Shown: piece by piece, positions 32,211 to 39,703 of the stretch | Position numbering within the stretch: position 1 is the stretch's first letter | Layout of the letters: each line of letters opens with the position of its first letter | DNA from: a virus | Length of the DNA stretch: 40,769 nt | IMG/VR virus record: IMGVR_UViG_3300031785_001307 | Coordinates: 1 to 40,769 of that record | Strand: one strand, 5' to 3' | Translations under genes and position numbers: made by a program | Notes under the pieces: model-generated | The model's database searches: none | The model's input: the letters and a program-made list of their open reading frames with translations, nothing else | Told to the model about the DNA's origin: nothing

Positions 32211-32680
32211 TTTATTAGATCAACCTTTTTCTTTTCACATTGTGAAACATAATATCCAAACCAATGTTTGCCATATTGATTGTTTATTTCTTTGTAAAAC
32301 TTAGGCTTTTCATGAACATTTGCAATATAAAAATGTTCTGGATCTTTTTCTGCACAATAAAATATAAGAAAGCAAGGACATTTATATTTTTCCGCAAAAT
32401 ATCTATAATCTAAATGTTTTTCATCAGTGCTGAAAAAAGGCTCATGTCCTCTTACATTGTAGATTGCGTTTTTGTTTTTAGAATCAAACAATGCTACAAC
32501 CTTTTTACCTTTTACTACGATATGATCTGGAATTGCTTTTTTATCTATTCTGTATGATGGAGGTGCTTTTATATTACATCCAGGATATATTTTTTTTATT
32601 AGTTTTAATGCATCACCTTTTTCTAGTTTGTCACCAAATTGGACAGATTTTTCAAAGGTCATTTTAGTAGTGTGTTTCAT
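32207..32680 (-). CDS. Nuclease-like protein, possible PD-(D/E)XK fold
   Basis: 157 residues, basic. PDHIVVKGKKVVALFDSKNK (about 51-70) has the hallmark pattern of PD-(D/E)XK nucleases: an Asp in PD, then a strand ending in DSK. Further Lys and aromatic residues follow (YAEKYKCPCFLIFYC). No other motif. This is a motif-level guess: a nuclease that acts with the UV endonuclease encoded immediately downstream (ATGA overlap) in repair or recombination is plausible. The ribosome site is weak (AAAATG after AT-rich leader). Its promoter overlaps the glycosyltransferase end. Confidence 0.5.
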   Translation of the reverse strand: MKHTTKMTFEKSVQFGDKLEKGDALKLIKKIYPGCNIKAPPSYRIDKKAIPDHIVVKGKKVVALFDSKNKNAIYNVRGHEPFFSTDEKHLDYRYFAEKYKCPCFLIFYCAEKDPEHFYIANVHEKPKFYKEINNQYGKHWFGYYVSQCEKKKVDLIK

Positions 32681-32686
32681 TTTATT

Positions 32687-32715
32687 AATATACTATATTT
32701 TGTGCCAGTTGTCAA
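32687..32715 (-). promoter_or_regulatory. Sigma70-like promoter: TTGACA-17-TATATT
   Basis: -35 (32710-32715) 6/6, 17-bp spacer, -10 (32687-32692) 5/6. The -35 and spacer are the last codons and stop (TAG) of the glycosyltransferase gene. It drives the nuclease-like and UV endonuclease genes. Confidence 0.75.
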
Positions 32716-33520
32716 TGATAAATGGGTCTTCGCATCTATGCGGGTTTGGATCTCCATGAAATGCTATAATTGAACAGGCTGGAGGTGCTCCACAGTTTTC
32801 TATTTTATCAAAAACTCTATTACCTTTTGTTCCTCCTACTTTAAACCTCTTGTCTTGCCTGATTTCCCATTTCCAACTCAGACACCAGCTGTCTGGCCAT
32901 AATGTTGCTTGGCCTCTAGTTTTTTCAAAAAGATAATCTTGATCACCAAATAATCTTCTAGTTATTACATCTGGATTTCTTTTAAATTCTTCCCATACAT
33001 CATCCAATTGACCTTTTTTAAATCTAACCAAACTGCTATTATATTTTTCCCATTTAGGCCTCATTGCTCTTGTAAAGTCTCTCAACACACAATAACGATT
33101 AGCCTCATAAGTAAAAAACTTATCTATATTATCTACAATAACCATGTCTAGGTCAATATAAAGAACAGTGCCTTCAATAGGTAAGTCTTTAGAATAAATG
33201 TAAGGTTTGTACCACCAGCCTTCAACATTCATAATAGGCAAAGGTATTACGTTTATTTCTTTTTCTAAACCGTCTGCATTTTCAGTTAAACAATAAAAAT
33301 TAAATGGCAAGGTACAATGTTTACTAACCATCTTGTACATTTTATTGACATACTCAGGCCCGTATTTTTTACCGTGTTTTAAAACAAGAATATTATTTGC
33401 AAACGGGCCTTTGTCATTTAAATTTTTTTGATATTGCTTTGCAAGTTTTTTATTACGTTTTTCTTGTAATAAAATTTTTATTTGGGTTTTGGTTAGGTTT
33501 GTTTTGTCTAACTTTGCCAT
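32693..33520 (-). CDS. GT-A type glycosyltransferase
   Basis: 275 residues. LYIDLDMV has the DxD metal/nucleotide-sugar motif (Asp123, Asp125). Other GT-A features: HCTLPFNFYCLTE (about 69-80), NVIPLPIMNVEGWWYKPYIYS (about 90-110) and the later GDQDYLFEKTRG and WCLSWKWEIR blocks, as in family 8-like enzymes. The N-terminal 40 residues are Lys-rich. It may transfer a sugar to phage DNA or protein, or to host surface glycan; the acceptor cannot be read. Nearby QueD-like and NGESR-type genes suggest a modification cluster. Confidence 0.8.
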   Translation of the reverse strand: MAKLDKTNLTKTQIKILLQEKRNKKLAKQYQKNLNDKGPFANNILVLKHGKKYGPEYVNKMYKMVSKHCTLPFNFYCLTENADGLEKEINVIPLPIMNVEGWWYKPYIYSKDLPIEGTVLYIDLDMVIVDNIDKFFTYEANRYCVLRDFTRAMRPKWEKYNSSLVRFKKGQLDDVWEEFKRNPDVITRRLFGDQDYLFEKTRGQATLWPDSWCLSWKWEIRQDKRFKVGGTKGNRVFDKIENCGAPPACSIIAFHGDPNPHRCEDPFIIDNWHKI

Positions 33521-33529
33521 TGATCATTT

Positions 33530-34003
33530 TTACCCCTGGCTAATTTTTTGCCACGTAAAGGGAGTAAAAATTGCACTGTTAGCTCCGTGCTCCATGCATT
33601 CAACTGATTCACACCAACAACGTCCGTCGGACATTTCATTAATTAACCTGTCTGCAAATCGCCAAGCATGTTCTGCAAACTTCTCTGCACCTACACCATC
33701 TAACACAACAACACTACAAAGATCTTTAGTTTCTAAAATTCTAAATTCGTTTAAGTGCGGATCATTTGTATCAATTACAGTTTTGTGATCAAATGTATCT
33801 TCTAACCATTTCTTCAAAGGCTTCAATCCTCCAAAGTCTACAGCCCAGTTTTTATTGTCTAACTCACTACAACCAAATGTAAACTTAAATGCTAAACTAT
33901 AACCATGCAATAAATGACAATGGGAATGATCTGCATCAGGTTGTCTAAATACTGCTGATAGGCCTATGTTATGCCCATATGTTTTTGTACTATAGTATGC
34001 CAT
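33530..34003 (-). CDS. QueD/6-pyruvoyl-tetrahydropterin synthase-like
   Basis: 157 residues. Family marks: SAVFRQ near the start (residues 16-21), CHLLHGYSLAFKFTF (29-43), VDFGGLKPLKKWLED (74-88), FDHKTVID (90-97) and the closing SVECMEHGANSAI. In QueD, a Cys and three zinc His (in SAAHR and HGH) form the active site. Here the positions read SAVFR and HGY, so two zinc His seem replaced (Phe19, Tyr35); neighbouring His26, His28, His30 and His33 may substitute. The enzyme may act in 7-deazaguanine or pterin synthesis, perhaps for DNA or tRNA modification. GGAGAAAA ribosome site; its promoter sits in the gene upstream. Confidence 0.7.
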   Translation of the reverse strand: MAYYSTKTYGHNIGLSAVFRQPDADHSHCHLLHGYSLAFKFTFGCSELDNKNWAVDFGGLKPLKKWLEDTFDHKTVIDTNDPHLNEFRILETKDLCSVVVLDGVGAEKFAEHAWRFADRLINEMSDGRCWCESVECMEHGANSAIFTPFTWQKISQG

Positions 34004-34026
34004 ATTTTCTCCTATGCTTTGTAATT

Positions 34027-34055
34027 ATTATATTATAAATTGCTGACATTGTCAA
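34027..34055 (-). promoter_or_regulatory. Consensus sigma70 promoter: TTGACA-17-TATAAT
   Basis: -35 (34050-34055) 6/6, 17-bp spacer, -10 (34027-34032) 6/6. The -35 and spacer are the last codons and TAA stop of the gene at 34033-34617. It drives the QueD-like gene. Confidence 0.85.
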
Positions 34056-34617
34056 GAAAAACATTACCTAAACGCCATTGATTTGGTAACTTCCATCCAC
34101 TTTTCTGATAAACAATAAATTTATTTTTTGGAAAACATTCAAAAACCTTACCGATTTGATAAATCCAGTATCTGGGATCAATTGCATCTTTTGTTCCTTC
34201 ATCATAATGTTGTGTATCTTTATATATATTATTAACACTACCTGTTTCGCTAAAAAGGTCAAAGCCCACTAATCTTAATGTAAATTTAGAATTTGTACTG
34301 ATATTTGCCCCCAACAATACTGCATAAGGTCCACTCCCCCATTGAAATGGTTGATCCATTCTGACATCTCCATCATAGGGTATATCCGGCACTGTAGTAA
34401 CATTGTTGTGTTTTTTAAAAGAGTTTACCCAGTCTTGTCTAGTATAAATTGTTCCGTTGTATTGTAAGTCAACTGCTTCTTGGACCATGCGTCTATCAAC
34501 ACAGATTAAATGATCTACTTTATGATCTCTGCAGATAGCATTGCATCCTATCTTTATACCATCTATGTCCGATAAATTAATTGTTTGACGGCTCTCGCCA
34601 TTTCCTATTATAAGCAT
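34033..34617 (-). CDS. NGESR-motif protein, possible sugar-modifying enzyme
   Basis: 194 residues. It opens MLIIGNGESRQTINLSD with a Gly-rich loop, then IGCNAICRDHKVDHLICVDRRMVQEAV (about 22-49), a pattern seen in phage-encoded proteins near surface-glycan genes and in DUF115-like or sialyltransferase-like families. Later: QWGSGPYAVLLGA (about 92-104), LRLVGFDLFSE (about 114-124). The role is uncertain. Its neighbours (QueD-like, GT) support a modification function. The ATG is 5 bp after a TTAAATAC box; no ribosome site is seen. Confidence 0.5.
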   Translation of the reverse strand: MLIIGNGESRQTINLSDIDGIKIGCNAICRDHKVDHLICVDRRMVQEAVDLQYNGTIYTRQDWVNSFKKHNNVTTVPDIPYDGDVRMDQPFQWGSGPYAVLLGANISTNSKFTLRLVGFDLFSETGSVNNIYKDTQHYDEGTKDAIDPRYWIYQIGKVFECFPKNKFIVYQKSGWKLPNQWRLGNVFLDNVSNL

Positions 34618-34621
34618 AAAG

Positions 34622-34629
34622 TATTTAAT
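34622..34629 (-). promoter_or_regulatory. Weak late-promoter variant next to start
   Basis: Minus strand ATTAAATAC lies 4 bp before the ATG at 34617; two mismatches from the late octamer and no ribosome site. Same layout as the SOD and 2455 starts. Confidence 0.3.
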
Positions 34630-34946
34630 TACTTTTTATTTTTTGGCAAATCTTTTCTGAGGTCATGAATTTCTTTTGATATTTTTTCGTATCTATCTAC
34701 ATTATCTTTAAACATTTGCATTATCCACTGCATAGTGTCCATAGCCCACCACCACCAAATAATTGCAAATCCACTTACTAATGTTAAGCCTAATACTGCC
34801 CATAGTCTATATGGTGTTCCTTCGTCTATCCAATAGAATGATAATGACCCCACAAGATATAATACGGGGATAACTCTGGCACACCATTGCCAAATGTTTA
34901 TCTGTTTTAATTTTTTCAATCCTGAATTAACCCGAATGCCTTCCAA
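34629..34946 (-). CDS. Two-span membrane protein with coiled-coil tail
   Basis: 105 residues. Two hydrophobic spans: about 22-39 (CARVIPVLYLVGSLSFYW) and about 48-68 (LWAVLGLTLVSGFAIIWWWWAM), then an amphipathic and charged helix (VDRYEKISKEIHDLRKDLPKNKK). The start at 34946 overlaps the fibre-like gene by 31 bp. Trp-rich interfacial region (IIWWWWAM) is distinctive. Might be a holin or membrane-anchored scaffold. Function not recognised. Confidence 0.65.
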   Translation of the reverse strand: MEGIRVNSGLKKLKQINIWQWCARVIPVLYLVGSLSFYWIDEGTPYRLWAVLGLTLVSGFAIIWWWWAMDTMQWIMQMFKDNVDRYEKISKEIHDLRKDLPKNKK

Positions 34947-36013
34947 TCACCAGGTGTACCTGAGCGTGTACAAATCCATCCTACGTATCCTGATGGAATA
35001 GGATTATCGTTCCAGACAATGTCGCCTTTTATATAACTACCATTGTCAGGAATCCCACTTCCAACTTCGTATTTCTTTCCTTGCATCCTTACAGGCCCTG
35101 CTGTAGTGATATCGGCGTCGTCCGCAAAGTTTCTAACGCCTATACCTAATTTGCCATTTATAAATAGATCTTTTTTAATTCCAACATGCCCACTTCTATT
35201 TACACTTATTCTAACATTGTTATCTGTAACAATATTCAAATCAGTTGTAGTCCATGTACCTAAATTGAATGTTTTTTCTGAAGTTGAATCTATTATAAAT
35301 TCGTGATCTATATCTTTAATACTTACTAAACCGTTAGGTTCTGCTGTTCCAATTCCTAGTTTTTGTGCACCACTGTCCCAGAAGATAAATTGATCAATAT
35401 TCAAATTACCTTCAGTTTCTAAATGCTGGACAACACCTAGTTGTTGTAAGCTACTTTTTATTACTGAAGGGCCTAGTGACGTCAAATTAAGCACAGGCAA
35501 ATTGTCTACTCTATATGCTTTTTGGCCATGTAAATCTATATCTTCACTTGACCATAAACGGTCGTTGCCTTGCATAAACACAAATTGTCTTGTATGATCT
35601 GCACCTGACCAAATAAGTCCTTTACCACCTAAATTACCATTTTCGGCTTTGAATTCTAAAGGTGATGTTCTTTCGTTCCTGACGTCAGCACTAATTTCAT
35701 CTACTTGTAGTTTTTCCGCTTTAATTTGGCCTTTTACTGTAAGCTCACCTTGAACTGTAAGCGGGTTAATAATCTTACGTGCATATATATTGTCTACAGA
35801 AATTCCACCATCGTGTACTTGTAGCACTTGTTTTGTAGACTCATCTTTAATACCAACTGATGCAAAATTAGTGATCATGCCACCATTAATTTTATTACCA
35901 CTTAATTCTCTGTCTAAAATTTTAGGTTGTGGTGCTGGTTGTTGTTGCAGTTCGCCTACTGCGTCTACAAGTTCGTTTAAACTATTACGGATATTTTTTA
36001 CATTAATGCTCAT
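34916..36013 (-). CDS. Fibre-like structural protein
   Basis: 365 residues. Begins with a coiled-coil-like SINVKNIRNSLNELVDAVGELQQQPAPQPK, then beta-rich repeats (VQGELTVKGQIKAEKLQVDE, LEFKAENGNLGGKGLIWSGADH, NVRISVNRSGHVGIKKDLFINGKLGIGVRN) typical of phage fibre shafts with short strands and Gly turns. The C-terminus (VWNDNPIPSGYVGWICTRSGTPGDWKAFG) is a globular tip motif common in fibres. Late-like GATAAATA 5 bp before the ATG, no ribosome site. Possible fibre or receptor-binding protein. The stop lies within the next gene. Confidence 0.72.
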   Translation of the reverse strand: MSINVKNIRNSLNELVDAVGELQQQPAPQPKILDRELSGNKINGGMITNFASVGIKDESTKQVLQVHDGGISVDNIYARKIINPLTVQGELTVKGQIKAEKLQVDEISADVRNERTSPLEFKAENGNLGGKGLIWSGADHTRQFVFMQGNDRLWSSEDIDLHGQKAYRVDNLPVLNLTSLGPSVIKSSLQQLGVVQHLETEGNLNIDQFIFWDSGAQKLGIGTAEPNGLVSIKDIDHEFIIDSTSEKTFNLGTWTTTDLNIVTDNNVRISVNRSGHVGIKKDLFINGKLGIGVRNFADDADITTAGPVRMQGKKYEVGSGIPDNGSYIKGDIVWNDNPIPSGYVGWICTRSGTPGDWKAFGLIQD

Positions 36014-36018
36014 GTAAG

Positions 36019-36026
36019 TATTTATC
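36019..36026 (-). promoter_or_regulatory. Late-promoter variant, start-proximal (GATAAATA)
   Basis: Minus strand GATAAATACTTACATG: 5 bp between box and ATG; no ribosome site. One mismatch from the T4 late octamer. Overlaps the stop of the gene upstream. Confidence 0.5.
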
Positions 36027-37317
36027 AGATTACTTTAAGTAGCACGGTATCAGGATTACAACGTCCGTTTAGCTTTGTATCTGTAGTTTTAATATCATCT
36101 AAAAATTTTCTCAGCTTGACTTTACCGCAATCTTTAAATTCTTTCAATTGTTGCTCGGGTTTACGTAAAGTTTTTTGAATACTTGTAGTTTCGTCGAAAC
36201 CTATAATTGAAGTTCCTTTAACACTCAATCCTGTTCCTTCTCTTTGTTGTCCTAGCGGATCAATGTTTTTAGCAATGTATTTGCCTATCTTACGTGTCTT
36301 CCTGTTAAATACCCAAAGCTCGTTAGCTTTAACAATATCCTCAGGAGATATACTTGCTACTTTGAATTTTTCATCTGCCTTACAGTATTTTAATTTTTCT
36401 ACAAGTTTTTGAGCACTCTTAGGCTTAGACTTTCTAGGTTTACGATTAGCTTTAGCACTTGCTATGACAAAGTCTAATGCTACTAATAAATTGTCTATAG
36501 CGGAAATATATTTTTTTGTATCAGCTTTAGACAAATGACTGTAACCTTCTTTCAATTGAGCCCACTCGTCTGCTTCTTTTTCTGTCATCTTTTTTAGTTG
36601 AGCAGATGTAGGCATCCTCAGCAAATCTTTGAAGTCTTTATGTTCGTTTTCGTAAAAAGTTTTTAGTTTTCTTGCATGTGCTTGAGAAACTCCTTTTTGT
36701 TGAAAATGTTTTTTAAAATCAAAACCTTTAGGATCAAACTTATCAGGAGTAAGTGTGAATACTTCCAACCATTCTTCTATAGCTTCACTTTGCACATATG
36801 CTTGTTCACGAATTCTTTCTTGTATACTCGGTGGAGGCACAGTTTTTGCTTTCTTTTCAGCTACCTCTTTTCTATCTCGCAACACAACACTGCCAGCATC
36901 AATGGCTTCTTTGATACGTTTTTTTAAAAATATACTTACAGGTTGGGTATTGCCCATTGTGCCTGCAAGAGTTTGCCAGTAGTCATCTTCCTTTTGGTTG
37001 AAGTCAGGCATACCATCCAGTAACTGCTTTGCAATTATACCTGCGGTAATGCTTAGACAATGTGTCGGAGCCGCTTTAATTTTTGTAATGTCGTCCTTTG
37101 TATACCCATTCTCTGCCATCCATTTATATGTGTGGGGGTATAAATCTGCGGCTTTGTAATTAGAGTAATAAAATTCTCTGCTACGGTCTTTATGCCTGTG
37201 AAATTCTTCGCCAGTCCATTCTTGCCAACCTTCCCACTTTGGGGCTTGTAGTTTATCTCCACGTTTAATGTGAGGAGTGGCACGATTCTTTTTTCTTTTT
37301 GTTACTTTAATAGCCAT
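36025..37317 (-). CDS. Large basic conserved phage protein
   Basis: 430 residues, Lys-rich and hydrophilic, no membrane or signal. N-terminus KRKKNRATPHIKRGDKLQAPKWEGWQEWTGEEFHRHKDR; the middle is helical and charged (RKEVAEKKAK; HFQQKGVSQAHARKLKTFYENEH). The C-terminus (LWVFNRKTRKIGKYIAKNIDPLG, then LSVKGTSIIGFDE and KTLRKPEQQLKEFKDCGKVKLRKFLDDIK) is more globular. I do not recognise a family; DNA or RNA binding, or a virion-internal role, is guessed from charge. It has an AGGATTT ribosome site. Confidence 0.7.
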   Translation of the reverse strand: MAIKVTKRKKNRATPHIKRGDKLQAPKWEGWQEWTGEEFHRHKDRSREFYYSNYKAADLYPHTYKWMAENGYTKDDITKIKAAPTHCLSITAGIIAKQLLDGMPDFNQKEDDYWQTLAGTMGNTQPVSIFLKKRIKEAIDAGSVVLRDRKEVAEKKAKTVPPPSIQERIREQAYVQSEAIEEWLEVFTLTPDKFDPKGFDFKKHFQQKGVSQAHARKLKTFYENEHKDFKDLLRMPTSAQLKKMTEKEADEWAQLKEGYSHLSKADTKKYISAIDNLLVALDFVIASAKANRKPRKSKPKSAQKLVEKLKYCKADEKFKVASISPEDIVKANELWVFNRKTRKIGKYIAKNIDPLGQQREGTGLSVKGTSIIGFDETTSIQKTLRKPEQQLKEFKDCGKVKLRKFLDDIKTTDTKLNGRCNPDTVLLKVI

Positions 37318-37338
37318 TTGAAATCCTGTTTATTGTAT

Positions 37339-37368
37339 ATTATAAAAATGAAAAAAAGTGATTATCAA
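37339..37368 (-). promoter_or_regulatory. Sigma70-like promoter: TTGATA-18-TATAAT
   Basis: -35 (37363-37368) 5/6, 18-bp spacer, -10 (37339-37344) 6/6; lies 21 bp upstream of the ATG at 37317. A late-like AATAAATA lies at 37375-37382, so the gene may have both promoter types. Confidence 0.6.
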
Positions 37369-37374
37369 TTTTGG

Positions 37375-37382
37375 TATTTATT
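37375..37382 (-). promoter_or_regulatory. Late-promoter variant (AATAAATA)
   Basis: Minus strand AATAAATACC, 57 bp upstream of the large basic protein, overlapping the stop of the small secreted gene. Confidence 0.35.
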
Positions 37383-37569
37383 GTTTCTTGATACATTTTA
37401 TATCAGACCAGTGAGATTTTTTCTCTTTGCCTTTTACAAAAATAGTAGGCGGGTTGCCATCAATAAATTTTTGTTTGGCAATGCTACAAGTTATGTAACT
37501 TCCCATTTGATTTTTTATTGTAATATCAGGCATACCTGCTATTGATAGCACTAATACAAGCCAATACAT
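37378..37569 (-). CDS. Small exported protein
   Basis: 63 residues from the ATG at 37569 (MYWLVLVLSIAG), which overlaps the upstream stop as TAATG; a start at 37584 is also in frame. Residues 1-12 are a short hydrophobic signal-like segment; the rest is polar with two Cys (TCSIAKQ, IKCIKKQ) that may form a disulfide. Small periplasmic or superinfection-exclusion type roles are possible. No family recognised. Confidence 0.6.
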   Translation of the reverse strand: MYWLVLVLSIAGMPDITIKNQMGSYITCSIAKQKFIDGNPPTIFVKGKEKKSHWSDIKCIKKQ

Positions 37570-37832
37570 TATTCCGCTTTCCATCTGTAAACTTCTGGTA
37601 TACAGAAGTTTCTACCAAACTTACATGTGTTGTCGCTTTTGCAAACTCTTTCATGTTTGCTATTTTCCCAACAATCACTTTTCCACGGGTCTCCATACTT
37701 TTGTAGAAATCTGTCCCAGGTATCGTCAATGGTCATCATTGCGGCAATAGGAAGAACCATTGTAAATAAAATAATTGTTAAAAAGGCTAGGCCGAATCCT
37801 TTGTTATGATATGGTTCATTTGGATCACTCAT
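37569..37832 (-). CDS. Small membrane protein with Cys-rich external tail
   Basis: 87 residues from the ATG at 37832 (MSDPNEPYHNKGFG); 37856 is the alternative. One membrane span (about 13-33: FGLAFLTIILFTMVLPIAAMM), then a periplasmic-looking tail with DDTWDRFLQKYGDPW and four cysteines (DCWEN, RVCKS, NTCKF, NFCIP). The ATG overlaps the upstream gene by 8 bp. Cys-rich, exported tails suit disulfide-stabilised phage surface or exclusion proteins. Not identified further. Confidence 0.65.
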   Translation of the reverse strand: MSDPNEPYHNKGFGLAFLTIILFTMVLPIAAMMTIDDTWDRFLQKYGDPWKSDCWENSKHERVCKSDNTCKFGRNFCIPEVYRWKAE

Positions 37833-38187
37833 GTTCTCCTCCTGGATCATTTTCATCTAATTTTACTTTTTTACCATTTATCCACATGTTTTGTCTGGCC
37901 CTTGGATAGCTATGATATCCTTTCTTCAAATCGAAAGGATTTATTCCACGTTTACCTGCTTCAAATGTGCCAACAGTAATAGCAATAGCACCTAGCAATG
38001 CCACGTGAGCTATAGCACTTACTCCAAACACAAAAAAACTTCCAATATAAAAACTAAAAACAATACACCACATCCATGCTAATACCTGCATAATCATATG
38101 CCTAGCATGTAAGTCTGGAATATGTCGCAACGGATTACGTTCGTAATTCATCACACTATTCCAACAATCATATACCCATTGTCTCAT
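37825..38187 (-). CDS. Two-span membrane protein
   Basis: 120 residues. Hydrophobic spans at about 30-53 (HMIMQVLAWMWCIVFSFYIGSFFVF) and about 56-78 (AIAHVALLGAIAITVGTF), with a basic soluble tail (KRGINPFDLKKGYHSYPRARQNM). The ATG directly follows the stop of the 25-aa gene upstream. Three genes here (37569, 37825 and the exported one) overlap and form a small membrane/secreted set. Function unknown. Confidence 0.65.
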   Translation of the reverse strand: MRQWVYDCWNSVMNYERNPLRHIPDLHARHMIMQVLAWMWCIVFSFYIGSFFVFGVSAIAHVALLGAIAITVGTFEAGKRGINPFDLKKGYHSYPRARQNMWINGKKVKLDENDPGGEHE

Positions 38188-38265
38188 TTAAAAATCTCCA
38201 TCTAATCCATTAATTGTATATGTTTTACCTTTGTAACCTTCGTCCATTTTTTTAACGTCGGTCAT
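38188..38265 (-). CDS. Possible 25-aa peptide
   Basis: MTDVKKMDEGYKGKTYTING, then LDGDF and a TAA abutting the next ATG. A GGGGAC stretch lies just upstream of the ATG, 28 bp after the ligase stop. A longer in-frame version starts at 38388 inside the ligase gene and is less likely. No homology is claimed; it may be a leader peptide or a small gene. Confidence 0.35.
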   Translation of the reverse strand: MTDVKKMDEGYKGKTYTINGLDGDF

Positions 38266-38293
38266 TTTGTCCCCGTCTTTTCTTTCTTTGGGG

Positions 38294-39637
38294 TTAAATT
38301 TTTTCTCCTGCTTCGAAACCTCGGAAGCATTTGAACCTTGGGAACCTGAGACTAAACGTTTCAGCATCCTGAGACTGCGTTCTAGCATCTGCTCTAATTT
38401 CTACTAACTGACCAATGAGACTATCACGTTCAGCCCAGTACTCATCACGTTGAGCATCAGTGAAGCCGCTCCCACAGTTAAGGCTATAATTGTATCCATC
38501 ATCTTCTCCTTGTATTATAATTGCTCCTAGCCTGCCTTCATTACGGCCTGTTCCTTCTTCTACATCTGCAACTTTTAATGTTACTTCAATAAAAGGTTTC
38601 GCTTTTAACCAGCTATGTGTTCTTTTACATTCATACGGTGCATTAGTATCTTTTATCATAACACCTTCATAACCACCGTCTACAGCCGCTTTATTAAGCT
38701 CTACAAAGCGATCTTGACCTTCAGGAGTGTCTAAGTCTACATCTTCCCAATCAAGTGCTTGTACGTGTTGTAAAACATTTTTATTTTGTTCTACCCATGC
38801 CTTTACTGCTTGGCTTCTAAATGATTGTGGCTTGTCCCACATACCTTTTTGAAATTCTGATAATGGACACATATCAAATAAATGTAAGACTGCGTCTTTT
38901 GATTGTTTTCCATCTTTTCTGTGTACCTGCTTCATTAAATCTTGAAAGTTAGCACTCATAACTTCTCCGTCCAAGACTAAATCATATGGAGGAGGATTGT
39001 CTTTTATAACTTCTTCTATTTCGGCAATGATGTGACCAAAGTTATGAAACTGTTTACCATTACGACTAAACATCTCTACTCTGCTAAACTTACCATGACT
39101 AGTATCACCTTGGATTACTGTAATGACTCTTACACCATCTAGTTTAACTTCTACTTGTTTTTTTCCTATCATTTTCTTTTCATGGTTTGCACTATCATGT
39201 GCAAGTGGACAAGTAAATACAGGAATAGCATATTGTGGAAATTTCTTAGCAATTTTGTTTACAGTTTTTTCACTTACTCCACAACGTAAATCCTTAATTA
39301 AGATCCTTCTATAAAATCCATTCCATTGTTCTGTAGTAGCAACACCCATTGAAAGTTCGATTGCATCACGTGCCGCATGTCCTGTAAGTTCTCTGTTAAT
39401 AAGTTGGTTTGCTAGTGTTTTAAAATTATTCCAAGATAATCCTTGCCCTGTCAAAACATCGCTTCTTTCAGGTACTTGTTTAACTCCAAAAGTTACAAGT
39501 GGATCAAGGGCCATACGTAACCCAACGAAAAATTCGTCCAGTCCTTCTTGCATAGCAGATTCAATTACTGCTTCTTTTGCTAATCTACTGTTGTCTGCTT
39601 CTAATTTTGCGATTACTTCTTGTGGTTGTGTTCTCAT
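38294..39637 (-). CDS. ATP-dependent DNA ligase
   Basis: 447 residues. The nucleotidyl-transfer motif is EVKLDGVR (163-170) with Lys165 as the adenylated lysine. Later motifs: LDGEVMS (about 224), EGVMIKD (about 324), WLKAKPF (about 342). The N-terminal part (about 1-150) is a helical DNA-binding region as in T4 gp30. The C-terminal OB-fold (about 360-440) contains GAIIIQGED and LVEIRADARTQ. It joins Okazaki fragments and nicks left by repair, for example those made by the UV endonuclease. Promoter TTGACA-17-TATATT lies 32 bp upstream. A GAGGCAA ribosome site precedes the ATG. Confidence 0.93.
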   Translation of the reverse strand: MRTQPQEVIAKLEADNSRLAKEAVIESAMQEGLDEFFVGLRMALDPLVTFGVKQVPERSDVLTGQGLSWNNFKTLANQLINRELTGHAARDAIELSMGVATTEQWNGFYRRILIKDLRCGVSEKTVNKIAKKFPQYAIPVFTCPLAHDSANHEKKMIGKKQVEVKLDGVRVITVIQGDTSHGKFSRVEMFSRNGKQFHNFGHIIAEIEEVIKDNPPPYDLVLDGEVMSANFQDLMKQVHRKDGKQSKDAVLHLFDMCPLSEFQKGMWDKPQSFRSQAVKAWVEQNKNVLQHVQALDWEDVDLDTPEGQDRFVELNKAAVDGGYEGVMIKDTNAPYECKRTHSWLKAKPFIEVTLKVADVEEGTGRNEGRLGAIIIQGEDDGYNYSLNCGSGFTDAQRDEYWAERDSLIGQLVEIRADARTQSQDAETFSLRFPRFKCFRGFEAGEKI

Positions 39638-39668
39638 TTGCCTCTCATGCCTAATTGTTTATAATACT

Positions 39669-39697
39669 AATATACACTCTAAAAAATCAATTGTCAA
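39669..39697 (-). promoter_or_regulatory. Sigma70-like promoter: TTGACA-17-TATATT
   Basis: -35 (39692-39697) 6/6, 17-bp spacer, -10 (39669-39674) 5/6. Drives the DNA ligase gene; begins 7 bp after the tRNA-Arg 3' end. Confidence 0.75.
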
Positions 39698-39703
39698 CTA
39701 TTT

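Noticed and set aside
34068-34262. 64-aa alternative frame in the NGESR gene
   Set aside because: Shadow frame inside 34033-34617; no ribosome site.
38266-38388. Longer N-terminus for the small gene after ligase
   Set aside because: It would overlap the ligase C-terminus by 95 bp; the ATG at 38265 follows the ligase stop and a GGGG stretch.
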